DNA of 64,000 nt, taken from assembly GCA_030765065.1 (NCBI GenBank), contig CM060990.1, positions 277,291,341-277,355,340 of the forward strand. The letters are read 5' to 3'. The translations under genes were made by a program, and so were the position numbers. The first letter of the stretch is position 1. Every line of letters begins with the position of its first letter. This stretch comes from Deroplatys truncata. Lineage: Eukaryota > Arthropoda > Insecta > Mantodea > Mantidae. A model generated the notes under the pieces. It saw nothing but the letters and a program-made list of their open reading frames with translations, did no database searches and was not told the origin of the DNA. Shown here one piece after another: positions 10,971 through 18,140 of this stretch.

Positions 10971-10977
10971 GGACCAA

Positions 10978-11412
10978 TTTTTTTATTTATTTCTTTTTTT
11001 TTGGCTACAGAGATTGACAATAAATGTTGCTTATGAATAACACATGAGGAAAGGATAGGAATTGGTGACTGGGATTAAAGTAATAAGGTTTGAATTGAAC
11101 GATAGATATAATTTATTTATTTAGGACAAAAACTGTACAGTACATGATGATTAGACATGGATTAAAAATAATGATAAGAGTATAATAAATGTTACATACA
11201 ATATATATTTATTTTGAAAACAGAGATTTCCAGTAAATGATGCTAATATTAACTGGTATTAGAGATAATAAGAAAAAAAGAATATTGCTTATTACAAGAT
11301 ACATACAACATAGGAGTGAGAGAGAAAGCATTATTAAGATGGAGATGATGGTATGTTGTTTATAGTACAAAAATCACTGAGCACATTGTGTAATGTTTAT
11401 GCGAAGAGAAAA
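10978..11412. other. Non-coding sub-terminal region of the inner element
   Basis: AT-rich. It holds a loose direct repeat, about 11000-11040 (acagagattgacaataaatg) and 11221-11260 (acagagatttccagtaaatg). On the minus strand AATAAA words near 11110-11120 lie downstream of the small-ORF cassette and could serve as its poly(A) signal. No gene seen. Confidence 0.5.
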
Positions 11413-11946
11413 TCACTCTGAGCAATCACTGTGTTTCTGACACAAAATAATTTTGAACGTTGTGGTGATGGAGTTGTTGTCGTCGTCGTTGTTGTTGTCA
11501 TCGGTATCGCTGGAGTCGCTATCGATGCGAAAAATGGGGTTTATTGGTTTTGTGATGCAAGTGAGAAGAAGATGTTGGAAGTTGCTGTGCGTTTCCATGG
11601 GTGTGGGAACGGCGACGACGAACTCGTTGGTGAAGTTGTTGGAGTAGCATCCATTGGATGTGACATTTATGTTGAGGTTAGGTGTTTTGTTGTGGCAGAG
11701 GAAGACGGAGAGTTGAGCATCTGCTGCGCAATGGATAGCTTTGGAAGGGAGGCACTTGACGTGGATGGCCTGGGGTTTGTTGGAGGAAAGTTTGACGATG
11801 ATTTGTTTTTGATTGCCAAAGAAGGAGATTTGAGTGGAGAGTAAAGAAAGTTGGGAATATTCTCCATTGGCGGAGAGTTGGGGTAGAAAGAGGAGTTTGA
11901 GGAGGAGGTTCTTACCAATGTGGATGGGTTCGGCTTCGCGGCTCAT
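11413..11946 (-). CDS. Small-ORF cassette gene 4, acidic-tailed protein of unknown function
   Basis: 177 codons, last gene of a four-gene overlapping cassette. Its ATG (11946) overlaps the preceding stop as ATGA. The first ~130 residues are mixed beta-like and include six or more cysteines. The C-terminal part has IFRIDSDSSDTDD followed by an Asn/Asp run. A short hydrophobic triplet followed by Ser/Asp residues is the form of a SUMO-interacting motif, which is inference only. I do not recognise a family. Its position near the left end, with other small proteins, suggests an accessory host-interaction role rather than a virion core role. Confidence 0.65.
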   Translation of the reverse strand: MSREAEPIHIGKNLLLKLLFLPQLSANGEYSQLSLLSTQISFFGNQKQIIVKLSSNKPQAIHVKCLPSKAIHCAADAQLSVFLCHNKTPNLNINVTSNGCYSNNFTNEFVVAVPTPMETHSNFQHLLLTCITKPINPIFRIDSDSSDTDDNNNDDDNNSITTTFKIILCQKHSDCSE

Positions 11947-12254
11947 TTTGGTGCGAACTTGACGATATATTTTTTGAAACCGTTGGAGAGTTGTTCTACA
12001 CCTTGGTAGGTTATGGTGAACTTGGCGGTGTCGAGTTTTTGAATGAGTTCTGGAGTGGCCTTTCCGTATCTTGCAGGTAGAAAGACTTCGGTATCTTCGT
12101 CGATTTTCACAGCGGTTCTTGTACCGTACCTGGTGGCGAGTGATCTGACGCCTAGAACGGTGTATGGTATGTTTTCTTGCAGAGCGGCAACGCAGAGAAT
12201 GTCGGTGTTGTTGGAGAGTTCATCTAGTTGACGAATGAGGGCGTTAGCGCTCAT
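11943..12254 (-). CDS. Small-ORF cassette gene 3, conserved Polinton-type small protein (possible OB-fold)
   Basis: 103 codons. I chose ATG 12254 over an in-frame upstream ATG at 12272 because 12254 makes a 4-nt ATGA overlap with the previous gene. The order IPYTVLGVRSLATRYGTRTA, then a beta strand ending EVFLPARYG, then LIQKLD, resembles small proteins widespread in arthropod virus-like elements (Y-x-I-x-x-x-x-x-V-x-T-R-Y/F-G ... F-L-P-x-R). The strand-rich pattern with a conserved Gly fits a small nucleic-acid-binding OB fold, but that is inference. It ends in an ATGA overlap with gene 4. Confidence 0.7.
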   Translation of the reverse strand: MSANALIRQLDELSNNTDILCVAALQENIPYTVLGVRSLATRYGTRTAVKIDEDTEVFLPARYGKATPELIQKLDTAKFTITYQGVEQLSNGFKKYIVKFAPK

Positions 12255-12547
12255 GTTTCCCTTTTGGCACACCAGTGGCAGTTTTTAACGAACGATGGTG
12301 GTCCGTCAAAGTGAGTTCTTTGAGAAGGTAGGTTGTAGTGGCGTGTACAGCGACGATATGGTGCGCAAATGTGTTGAAGGTGAATGGGTAGCTGCTCCCA
12401 CACGATGTCTACATCGACAGGAGGATAGCTTGAGAAGATAGCGTTTGCGTTTTGAAGCAGAACTTCACGTTCCTGAGGCAGGAGAACTTGAATGCACCTA
12501 TGATTTTGAAGAAACTTGAGGAGTACAGATGCGCAACCGCAAGTCAT
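12251..12547 (-). CDS. Small-ORF cassette gene 2, cysteine-bearing small protein
   Basis: 98 codons from ATG 12547. It begins MTCGCAS and ends KNCHWCAKRET, with further Cys/His residues (HRC, HICAPYRRC) between. The clustered Cys and His could bind zinc. Both ends overlap neighbours as ATGA. No family recognised. The reading frame is free of lesions and is tied to genes 1 and 3 by the overlaps, which supports it being real. Confidence 0.6.
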   Translation of the reverse strand: MTCGCASVLLKFLQNHRCIQVLLPQEREVLLQNANAIFSSYPPVDVDIVWEQLPIHLQHICAPYRRCTRHYNLPSQRTHFDGPPSFVKNCHWCAKRET

Positions 12548-12717
12548 GTGCGACGCCTGTTGTACTTCCAGTTAAATTCTTCAATTTGTTGGCGAAGCCT
12601 GGCGAGTTCCTGAAAGTAGTGAAATTCGCAAGTGTAGCAAAGGTTGGTGCTACGTGGATTCAGCACTTTGGTTGTACAGCAGGAGCAGGTGTGAGCTGGG
12701 CACAAAACGTCTGGCAT
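12544..12717 (-). CDS. Small-ORF cassette gene 1, 57-aa zinc-ribbon-like protein
   Basis: A 57-codon ORF from ATG 12717 to TGA 12546-12544, short enough to be missed by length filters. The first half is cysteine-rich (CPAHTCSCC, then LCYTCEFHYF), giving two CxxC/CxCC-type clusters. The second half is a charged helix (ELARLRQQIEEF) with an RRR end. It starts 48 nt downstream of a TATA box (12765-12772) and ends in an ATGA overlap with gene 2, so it should be the first cistron of the cassette. Small CXCC proteins at this position have been proposed as oncoprotein-like factors in adintoviruses; I see no complete LxCxE motif here. Confidence 0.6.
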   Translation of the reverse strand: MPDVLCPAHTCSCCTTKVLNPRSTNLCYTCEFHYFQELARLRQQIEEFNWKYNRRRT

Positions 12718-12764
12718 ATCCGAACGTTAGTACTGCACTGTGTGAGGGGCAAACATTGGAGGGA

Positions 12765-12772
12765 ATATATAT
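12765..12772 (-). promoter_or_regulatory. TATA box of the small-ORF cassette
   Basis: The minus strand reads CCCCATATATATTCC. A CACAGT word about 30 nt downstream (about 12742-12737) would suit a start site, and the next ATG is cassette gene 1 at 12717. Confidence 0.5.
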
Positions 12773-12784
12773 GGGGAAACCACT

Positions 12785-13175
12785 GGTGGGGGTAGGATGG
12801 TTGCGTCACATTCACAGGAAGCGTTAATTGCACACTCAGGAAGGAGCACATCCGTGGGAAACCACTGGAGGGGAAGAAGGCTGTTGCCGCACATCCGCCG
12901 GAAGCAGGATATCCGTGGGAACCAGTGGAGGGGGAGAAAAAAGTCCGTTGCACCACATCCGTGGGAACCGTAGGAAACGTTTGTTGCGGCACATCCGCCG
13001 GAAGCGTTAATTGCTTACACAGGAAGGTGTACGTCCGTTGGAAATCCCTGGAGGGAGAAAAGTCGTTGCGCCACATCCGTGGGAATTGCACACGCAGGTC
13101 GGAGAACATACGTTGGGAAGTTTATGACGCTGTACACAGGAAATAGCACATCCGTGGGAAAGAAAAAGTCCGTTG
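12785..13175 (-). repeat. Degenerate tandem repeat upstream of the small-ORF cassette
   Basis: Words catccgtggga(a) recur at about 12848, 12908, 12957, 13074 and 13148, and catccgccggaagc at about 12892 and 12989, giving units of about 50-70 bp. A 149-codon minus-strand ORF (12660-13109) covers it. That ORF simply translates the repeat and its end overlaps cassette gene 1 in another frame, so I treat the tract as a regulatory or spacer repeat, not a gene. Confidence 0.6.
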
Positions 13176-13179
13176 GGTA

Positions 13180-13733
13180 TTACCACCAGACGTTGCTTGC
13201 TTGTTTGAATATGGAGTTGATAACGTCTTCATTTTGAACGATAACCTTGTGTTCGTTGACGCTGAACAGCCAATCACCATGTATATGATCGGGTAGAATG
13301 TAGGGTGTGACATTGCCCAAATTGACCGTTAGGCATCTACCGAAGCAAATGCGGTCCTGGTTAACGATTTGCTGCATTTTAGCCACGGAAACGTACTGTT
13401 GTTCGTAGAAGATGATGTATAATCCCCTTGTGGCCACACATCTGAACCATTGTTGTTCTTCTTCTTCTTCATCACTGTGACGTGTTTTATGGGTGTGAGG
13501 AAAAGGTTGGGAATTGGATGCGAACTGGATATCGTTGAAGTTGATGTTGGAAAACACAAAATGAATTTTGCTCTCGCAGCTGCGAACTTTGATGGAGATG
13601 GGTTTGCCGTGGTAGGTGTTATCGACGAAACGGAGTGCATAAGGAGTATTTTTTGAGGGTGGCCATCCACTTCGTAGTTTTTGAAGACTTTGGTGTCTTC
13701 GCAGTACACGGATAGGTAATTTTTGTATCCCAT
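13180..13733 (-). pseudogene. Unrecognised inner-element gene, frameshifted at an A6 run
   Basis: Protein-like sequence begins upstream of and around ATG 13733 (MGYKNYLSVYCEDTKVF) in one frame. It switches to a second frame after a six-A run at 13654-13649 (minus strand), then continues cleanly (RFVDNTYHGKPISIKV ... ending SNVWW) to 13180. One extra A would make a single protein of roughly 180-230 residues. A poly-Pro stretch precedes the ATG in the same open frame without an upstream ATG, so the true start may come from splicing. No family recognised. An acidic patch (DEEEEEQQ) lies in the middle. Mutation and assembly error are both possible. Confidence 0.6.
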
Positions 13734-13833
13734 GCTGGGGGAACACTTGTTGCGATACCGAAGGACGAGAGGATACGGTTTGTGGGCGGGAGGAGGAGGA
13801 GGAGCGGAATACGGGTAGAGCGATGCATGCGCA

Positions 13834-14635
13834 CTAGGTTTGATTTTGTGCGATAGATAGTGCAAAAGGAGTTTGGAGAAAATGTTGGACCTCGAGGAAG
13901 GTTTTAAAATTTGCGGAGCGTATGTACTTGGTGAACTGGGTGAAGTTTAGGTTATGGAAGGGAACATTTGCGGTATGGTTGTGAAGCATGTACTTGTGAA
14001 ATGCCATGATTTGATTTTGAACGTCGGTTTCTTCTTTCTGTTTGTGATACATGATGTCTGTGACGATTCGCTGTAGACTGTCCAGCATGTTGAACTCTTG
14101 CTGGTTAAGGGTGATGGAGTCGCCTTGCAGATGTGCGAAGACGATTTTTAGCCTGCCAAACACGTTCTTGAACAGAGTGTTAACGCTGTCGCTGAATTGA
14201 AATTCCTGTAGACGTCCCTGTGGGTCATTCAAGCGTTTGTGAATGATGGGGATGGCTTCCACGAGTTTGTGCCACTGCGAGGAAGTCATGACGACTGCGT
14301 TGCGCTGTCCACATTTGGCAATGGTGACGCCGAGATGGTGCGGCGACTGGGGAGAAAAACCCACACACACCAATTTGGTTTGTTGCGGGTTGAGAAAGTA
14401 GATGTCTGACAGAGGGCCGACGACTGCGCTTGTGCTGGGTTGTTGCGTGAAGCGAAGCTTCCTTTTGGCTGCGTCCTTTGATGATGTTGGGGTTTGCAAT
14501 ACGGTGCCACTGAAACAAGAGAGACACACGAAACGAGTGAGTGTGACGCACAAAAACAAACAGAAACAAAAAACACAACGTAGCGCATACGAGGCGGACT
14601 AACCTGTGTGGCGTGGCTGCCTGCGCGACGTCCAT
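13834..14635 (-). CDS. Spliced inner-element gene, 235 aa, unknown function
   Basis: Exon 1 is 14635-14604, coding MDVAQAATPH plus two bases. A 94-nt intron (14603-14510) follows, with donor AG|GTTAGT and acceptor TCTCTCTTGTTTCAG|TG. Exon 2 is 14509-13834. The junction keeps frame and gives 235 residues; the exon-2 frame on its own lacks a sensible ATG. The N-terminal third is basic and Ser/Thr-rich (KDAAKRKLRF). The centre (GVTIAKCGQRN, then MTSSQWHKLVEAI) has the feel of a small beta/helix DNA-binding fold but I cannot name it. The C-terminus is helical. A TATA box lies 36-43 nt upstream of the ATG. Confidence 0.65.
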
Positions 14636-14670
14636 GATGGCTAAGGCAAGCGTTGGCTGGACGATCAGCC

Positions 14671-14678
14671 TTTTTATA
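14671..14678 (-). promoter_or_regulatory. TATA box upstream of the spliced gene
   Basis: The minus strand reads CATATAAAAAGGC, 36-43 nt before ATG 14635. It lies inside the short second exon proposed for the protease. Confidence 0.5.
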
Positions 14679-15287
14679 TGAGCATGAGCGCGTTCTGAAA
14701 GCACATACAAGAGAGAGGGGATGAGAATGCGCTACACAAAATCGATACGGATAGTGAAGATATGGTACACCAGCACTTACCTGCAAAGGTTGGCAGGACT
14801 GGTAGATGTGGGAGCACTTTGCGCGGCACACGTGTTGGTAGGTTTTGCGAATGACGTTATCATTGTTAGAGAAATCATTGGCGCGAAATTTGGAAAAGAA
14901 GGTATGCGGAGGAAGGCCTGAGCAGCGGTGGGAGAGATAGTCTATGACATAATGTCCGCAAGTGGTGCTGTAAAAACCTTGCAGCCTCCTGGCGTTGGTG
15001 GACCATTTTGTCCCGCAGAGAGAATATAAGAACTGAAGAAAATGAGGCGAAAGGGGGCCTATCCCGTAACTGTCAAAGTATTCGCCACGCCCGTTTTTAT
15101 CGAAAAAGATGCAAACCCAGTGTTTACCCGGTTTGGTGCTTGGGTCGGTGTTAGCGACTAGAGCAATGGGGAGGGTGGGAAAGCCGCGAATTTTGGAAAG
15201 CCTGTCGCAAGGGTAGACCCCTAAAAAGTGACAGCGCGTAGAGGGGCATGTGGAAAGAAAACGCTGAATGTGGAACGTGTTCATCAT
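14674..15287 (-). CDS. PRO: Adenain-like cysteine protease, probably spliced
   Basis: This is a maturation protease of the Ulp1/adenain (C48/C5-like) clan, which in this class of element cleaves capsid precursors. Visible catalytic residues are His ~56 (GKHWVCIFF), Asp ~72 (EYFDSYG), Gln ~103 (RRLQGF) and Cys ~110 (TTCGHYVIDY). The family's VANTDP and NDNVI segments are present. ATG 15287 overlaps the capsid stop as ATGA. The frame stays open to 14286, but that extension looks non-coding. A perfect donor CAG|GTAAGT at 14781/14780 and acceptor TTGTATGTGCTTTCAG at 14695 would remove 86 nt and end the protein after seven more codons, at 14674, giving 175 aa, close to family length. Confidence 0.9.
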
Positions 15288-16567
15288 ACCAAAATGGATC
15301 TGTTGCCGTCTATTTCGACCGTGCGATGTATTTCCACCAGCACCAGAAGAATGACGGGTTCTGTTAATTTATCGGCAAAACCGATGCTTATAGACACCGT
15401 TCCGTGGCGCTGGCCCGAGATGTGAGATTCGTTGGCGCTCATGTCGGCAGTGAGATCGAACGCCATGACCGTATAACCAACAGGGTACGCTTCTCTAGAG
15501 ATGGAGTGGCCCTCGTCTTTGAAGTGAATGCCGAGACCATCCTGCAGCGTTTGAAAGCATTGCATGTAGTGCGCGTTGGCAAAGTCGGGTTGAAGAGGTT
15601 GAGAGGGAACGGGTTGCCCGTTCACGTACAGTTGCAACAACTTTAGCTTGAAATGTTGGAAGTTATAGGGGTTTTTGTTAAAGTCGCCGGAGTAAGCCTT
15701 GTCCGTGACCATGGCCACGACCACTCTTCTTGGAATTTGGCCTATAAAGACGTCGCTAAACGTCATTCCTCTGGCCTCTTTTGGGATGCTGAGGGCGTGG
15801 AAGCTTACATCCTTGAGATGGTACTTTGCGTTGCTCTTTGCCAGCACAGCCTGGTGAGCAAGCTTGATGGTTGGCGAGGGTCGTACGGCTTTTAAACGCA
15901 GCGTGGCAGATTGGATTTCGGTGTAGCCTTTAAAGTCGGCCGAGTCGGAGAACAGATAAAATTGAGGTGATGAAGGAGTGAGCTTGACGGTCATGCTCAC
16001 GTTGTTGAGAAGCAGATTTTCCTGGTGAAAGAGAGCGTTGGACAGGGGACCCATGAGTTCAACCACATTCCCGTTTTTGGTAAACCCGTGACGCCACTGA
16101 AACCCGGCATTGGCGATAAAAGTGTCCATGATACCGGCCGTGTCCTTTCTCCAAAGGTGGGATTCTAGTTTGCTGCGCATGGCATCGTCGGAGTAATTGA
16201 GAAGCGTCTGGAGATAAGTTCTATAACGGTACCCTGCTTAGGGCATGGGCACGATGACGTTATTGAGCGAATCTTCTACCTGTTGAAACAGGAAATTTAA
16301 GGTGTTGTTGACCAAAGTGGCGTTGACTTCGGCCTTCACAGGCGCTCCTTTGTCATCGAGAACGCGCACCATAAGCTCGAGGACGACGTAGGTTAAGTCG
16401 AGGTAATCGTCTGCATTTCCCGAGTAATGAAAAGTAATGGGGGCATTCTTCATGAGCGTGTTTTGCGGGTTAAGAAAGATGAACAGAGACTCCTCGATGT
16501 TCATCTGAACGGGAACATCTTTGAAGAGATCGAGTTCGGAACTCATGTGCACGGTTGCGTCTGCCAT
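15284..16567 (-). pseudogene. MCP: Major capsid protein (double jelly-roll), one in-frame TAA
   Basis: A single frame of 427 codons plus stop, interrupted once by TAA at 16240-16238 (codon 110). Sequence on both sides of the stop is typical Polinton capsid protein. Before it are the LFIFLNPQNTLMKNAPITF segment and the V-x-x-x-L-N-x-x-x-V block. After it comes YRYRTYLQTLLNYSDDAM, matching the family's Y-P-Y-R-A-Y-x-E-T-L-L-N-Y-x-x-D-A-K. It closes with YTVMAFDLTADMSAN and VEIHRTVEIDGNRSIL. ATG 16567 overlaps the upstream stop as TAATG, and its own stop overlaps the protease ATG as ATGA. As read it yields a 109-residue truncated product unless the stop is read through. Confidence 0.88.
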
Positions 16568-16998
16568 TACGAGAAAACGTCTTGCACCTTGCGCTTACCG
16601 CGTTTAATCTTCGACTGCGTGTTCTTTTTGGGTTTGATGTATTTTATTCTCTTGAGACGTCGCATTCCGGAACCGAGCATGGCATCCAGCTTTAGGTCGG
16701 CCTTACGTTTTAAATTGCGCCCCGCTTCTTTCATTCTCTGTTGAAACGCTTCCTTTGGCGCCACACCGGCGGTGGCTACATCGGAGAGCACGTGAGCACC
16801 CATCTTGAGCGCCTCCTTTCCGACCGCTTTGGCCCCGCTCTTTAAAAAGCGCAGCACCGTTCTGAAGAGACCGCCGAGAGCAGAAAATAGACCGCTGCCT
16901 CTTTGATAACGCTTGCCTCTGTAGAGAATGAAATCGCGACGGTCGAATGCTCCGCCAGCCTGATTGAGATAGTACTGCGTGACAATGTGCACGTCCAT
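16567..16998 (-). CDS. pVI-like minor capsid/membrane-active protein
   Basis: 143 codons, strongly basic. After a short N-terminus (YRGKRYQRGSG) comes GLFSALGGLFRTVLRFLKSGAKAVGKEALKMGAHVLSDV, an amphipathic glycine-bearing helix with the conserved K-S-G-A-K-A-V-G-K-E-A-L core. Lys/Arg-rich segments and a basic end (KIKRGKRKVQDVF) follow. This is the small Polinton protein compared with adenovirus protein VI, thought to sit inside the capsid and act on membranes at entry; the role here is inferred. TAATG overlaps join it to both neighbours (start 16998, next start 16567). Confidence 0.8.
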   Translation of the reverse strand: MDVHIVTQYYLNQAGGAFDRRDFILYRGKRYQRGSGLFSALGGLFRTVLRFLKSGAKAVGKEALKMGAHVLSDVATAGVAPKEAFQQRMKEAGRNLKRKADLKLDAMLGSGMRRLKRIKYIKPKKNTQSKIKRGKRKVQDVFS

Positions 16999-17267
16999 TA
17001 CTGCGGTTTTGGCCTAAAGGCGAGAACTATAGTAGAGGAAAATCCGTCAGCGAATGGCAAAAAATCGCCACAACCGTTCCTTAAATCTATGTTTACGGTT
17101 TTGAACTCTTGTCGAATCAAGGGTACCCAATTCTGCGGAAAGAACGTCTTTTCGTCGCTCATGTAAGTGTTGTTGCTTCTCTCGTATTCCACAGCCACGC
17201 TCTCGATGACCTGCACGAAGGTGTCGCCCACTACTTGCGGGGCTACTAGATCGCAATAGACGAACAT
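16998..17267 (-). CDS. C-terminal part of the penton-like minor capsid protein
   Basis: 89 codons beginning MFVYCDLVAPQVVGD and ending with a strand-rich segment (GDFLPFADGFSSTIVLAF). In related elements this Y-V-Y-C-D ... V-G-D ... V-P-F-x-x-G block is the C-terminal part of one protein whose N-terminal part is encoded just upstream here. The two halves are in the same frame, divided only by TAA (17270-17268) directly followed by this ATG. It may be a nonsense mutation, or a real split with reinitiation as elsewhere in the cassette. It ends in a TAATG overlap with the pVI-like gene. Confidence 0.75.
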   Translation of the reverse strand: MFVYCDLVAPQVVGDTFVQVIESVAVEYERSNNTYMSDEKTFFPQNWVPLIRQEFKTVNIDLRNGCGDFLPFADGFSSTIVLAFRPKPQ

Positions 17268-18140
17268 TTAGTAAGGAAACCCCATATACGGATCTACGGG
17301 GTGGTTAGGACCTTTAGCGAGAATGACGTTGGTATAGGGTTCGAAGCCTAGCATCTTGGCCATAGCGGGTGTCAGCAGCAAACTGTGAATGCGATGTAGC
17401 GGGTCTGGCGGCTTTGGGGCAGGTGTTGCCGCATCCGGTGTAGCGTTGGGTTCCCCCTCAGCCGAAGGCGTGCCCACATGAGGTGGCTCTGGGGGTTTGG
17501 GTGTCGTCTGAGACGACGTTTCCGTTATAGGCCTTGTTTGAGAGGGAGTCGGAGGTCTTACCGGGCGACCTGTACCGAGTGCGGGTTTGGCCTGCACGGG
17601 CGGTTTCACAGGTTTTGTCGGTCTAGGTTTTGGTCTTCCGTGGGGAGCGTCGTTGACGACGTCGTGTTCGGGTATGGTGTACGGCTTGGCCGTGCGCACC
17701 ACCGTTTCGACAAACCCGTCGAATGGTATGTCGGCCAGGGGTTCGGGATGGGTGACGTCGGCATTGACGCTTACCGTCTTCTTGCGTTCGTCGAAGAGAA
17801 AGAAGTTTTCGACGTATAAATGCTCGTTTACGGTGGCGTTGACGAGGTTCACCAGGTCTTTTGGATTTTGCACGATGCTCTGCGGCATTTGTAAGCTGAA
17901 TTTGGAATGCGTGGGTCGATGTGTCATGGTGTACTTGGTGCCCACGACGCCAGCGTCGGCTCGGGAAACGTTATAAAATTTCACAGGATACCTGACTTTC
18001 TGCAGAGCCACTTCCCATTCGCCCTGCAGGACGATTCTCTCGGGCAAGATGTTTGAAAACCTCGCCGTGGTGTTATCGGTGAAGTGATCCATGGAAGCAT
18101 TGCTCACCAGGGTGAGGGAAAACGGTGCGGTTTTAATCAT
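17268..18140 (-). CDS. N-terminal part of the penton-like minor capsid protein
   Basis: I start it at ATG 18140, which overlaps the integrase stop as ATGA, and not at the in-frame GTG at 18170. About the first 110 residues carry the jelly-roll-like pattern SLTLVSNASMDHF...NTTARFSNILPERIVLQGEWEVAL and VNATVNEHL. A Pro/Thr-rich linker of roughly 90 residues follows, then MAKMLGFEPY and PVDPYMGFPY up to the TAA. The L-x-G-x-W-E-V-x-L motif is typical of the Polinton penton/minor capsid protein that occupies capsid vertices. The long Pro-rich linker is unusual. Confidence 0.78.
   Translation of the reverse strand: MIKTAPFSLTLVSNASMDHFTDNTTARFSNILPERIVLQGEWEVALQKVRYPVKFYNVSRADAGVVGTKYTMTHRPTHSKFSLQMPQSIVQNPKDLVNLVNATVNEHLYVENFFLFDERKKTVSVNADVTHPEPLADIPFDGFVETVVRTAKPYTIPEHDVVNDAPHGRPKPRPTKPVKPPVQAKPALGTGRPVRPPTPSQTRPITETSSQTTPKPPEPPHVGTPSAEGEPNATPDAATPAPKPPDPLHRIHSLLLTPAMAKMLGFEPYTNVILAKGPNHPVDPYMGFPY

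Noticed and set aside
12660-13109. 149-codon ORF over the repeat upstream of the small-ORF cassette
   Set aside because: It is a translation of tandem repeats and overlaps cassette gene 1; I list the repeat instead.
14286-14780. C-terminal extension of the protease to 333 residues
   Set aside because: The extension is Cys/His-rich noise crossing two good introns, and it overlaps the spliced gene in another frame. Family proteases end near where the donor site is.
16238-17270. Alternative genetic code with TAA as a sense codon
   Set aside because: TAA is the normal terminator of PolB, the pVI-like gene and others in the same element, and TAATG overlaps depend on it as a stop.
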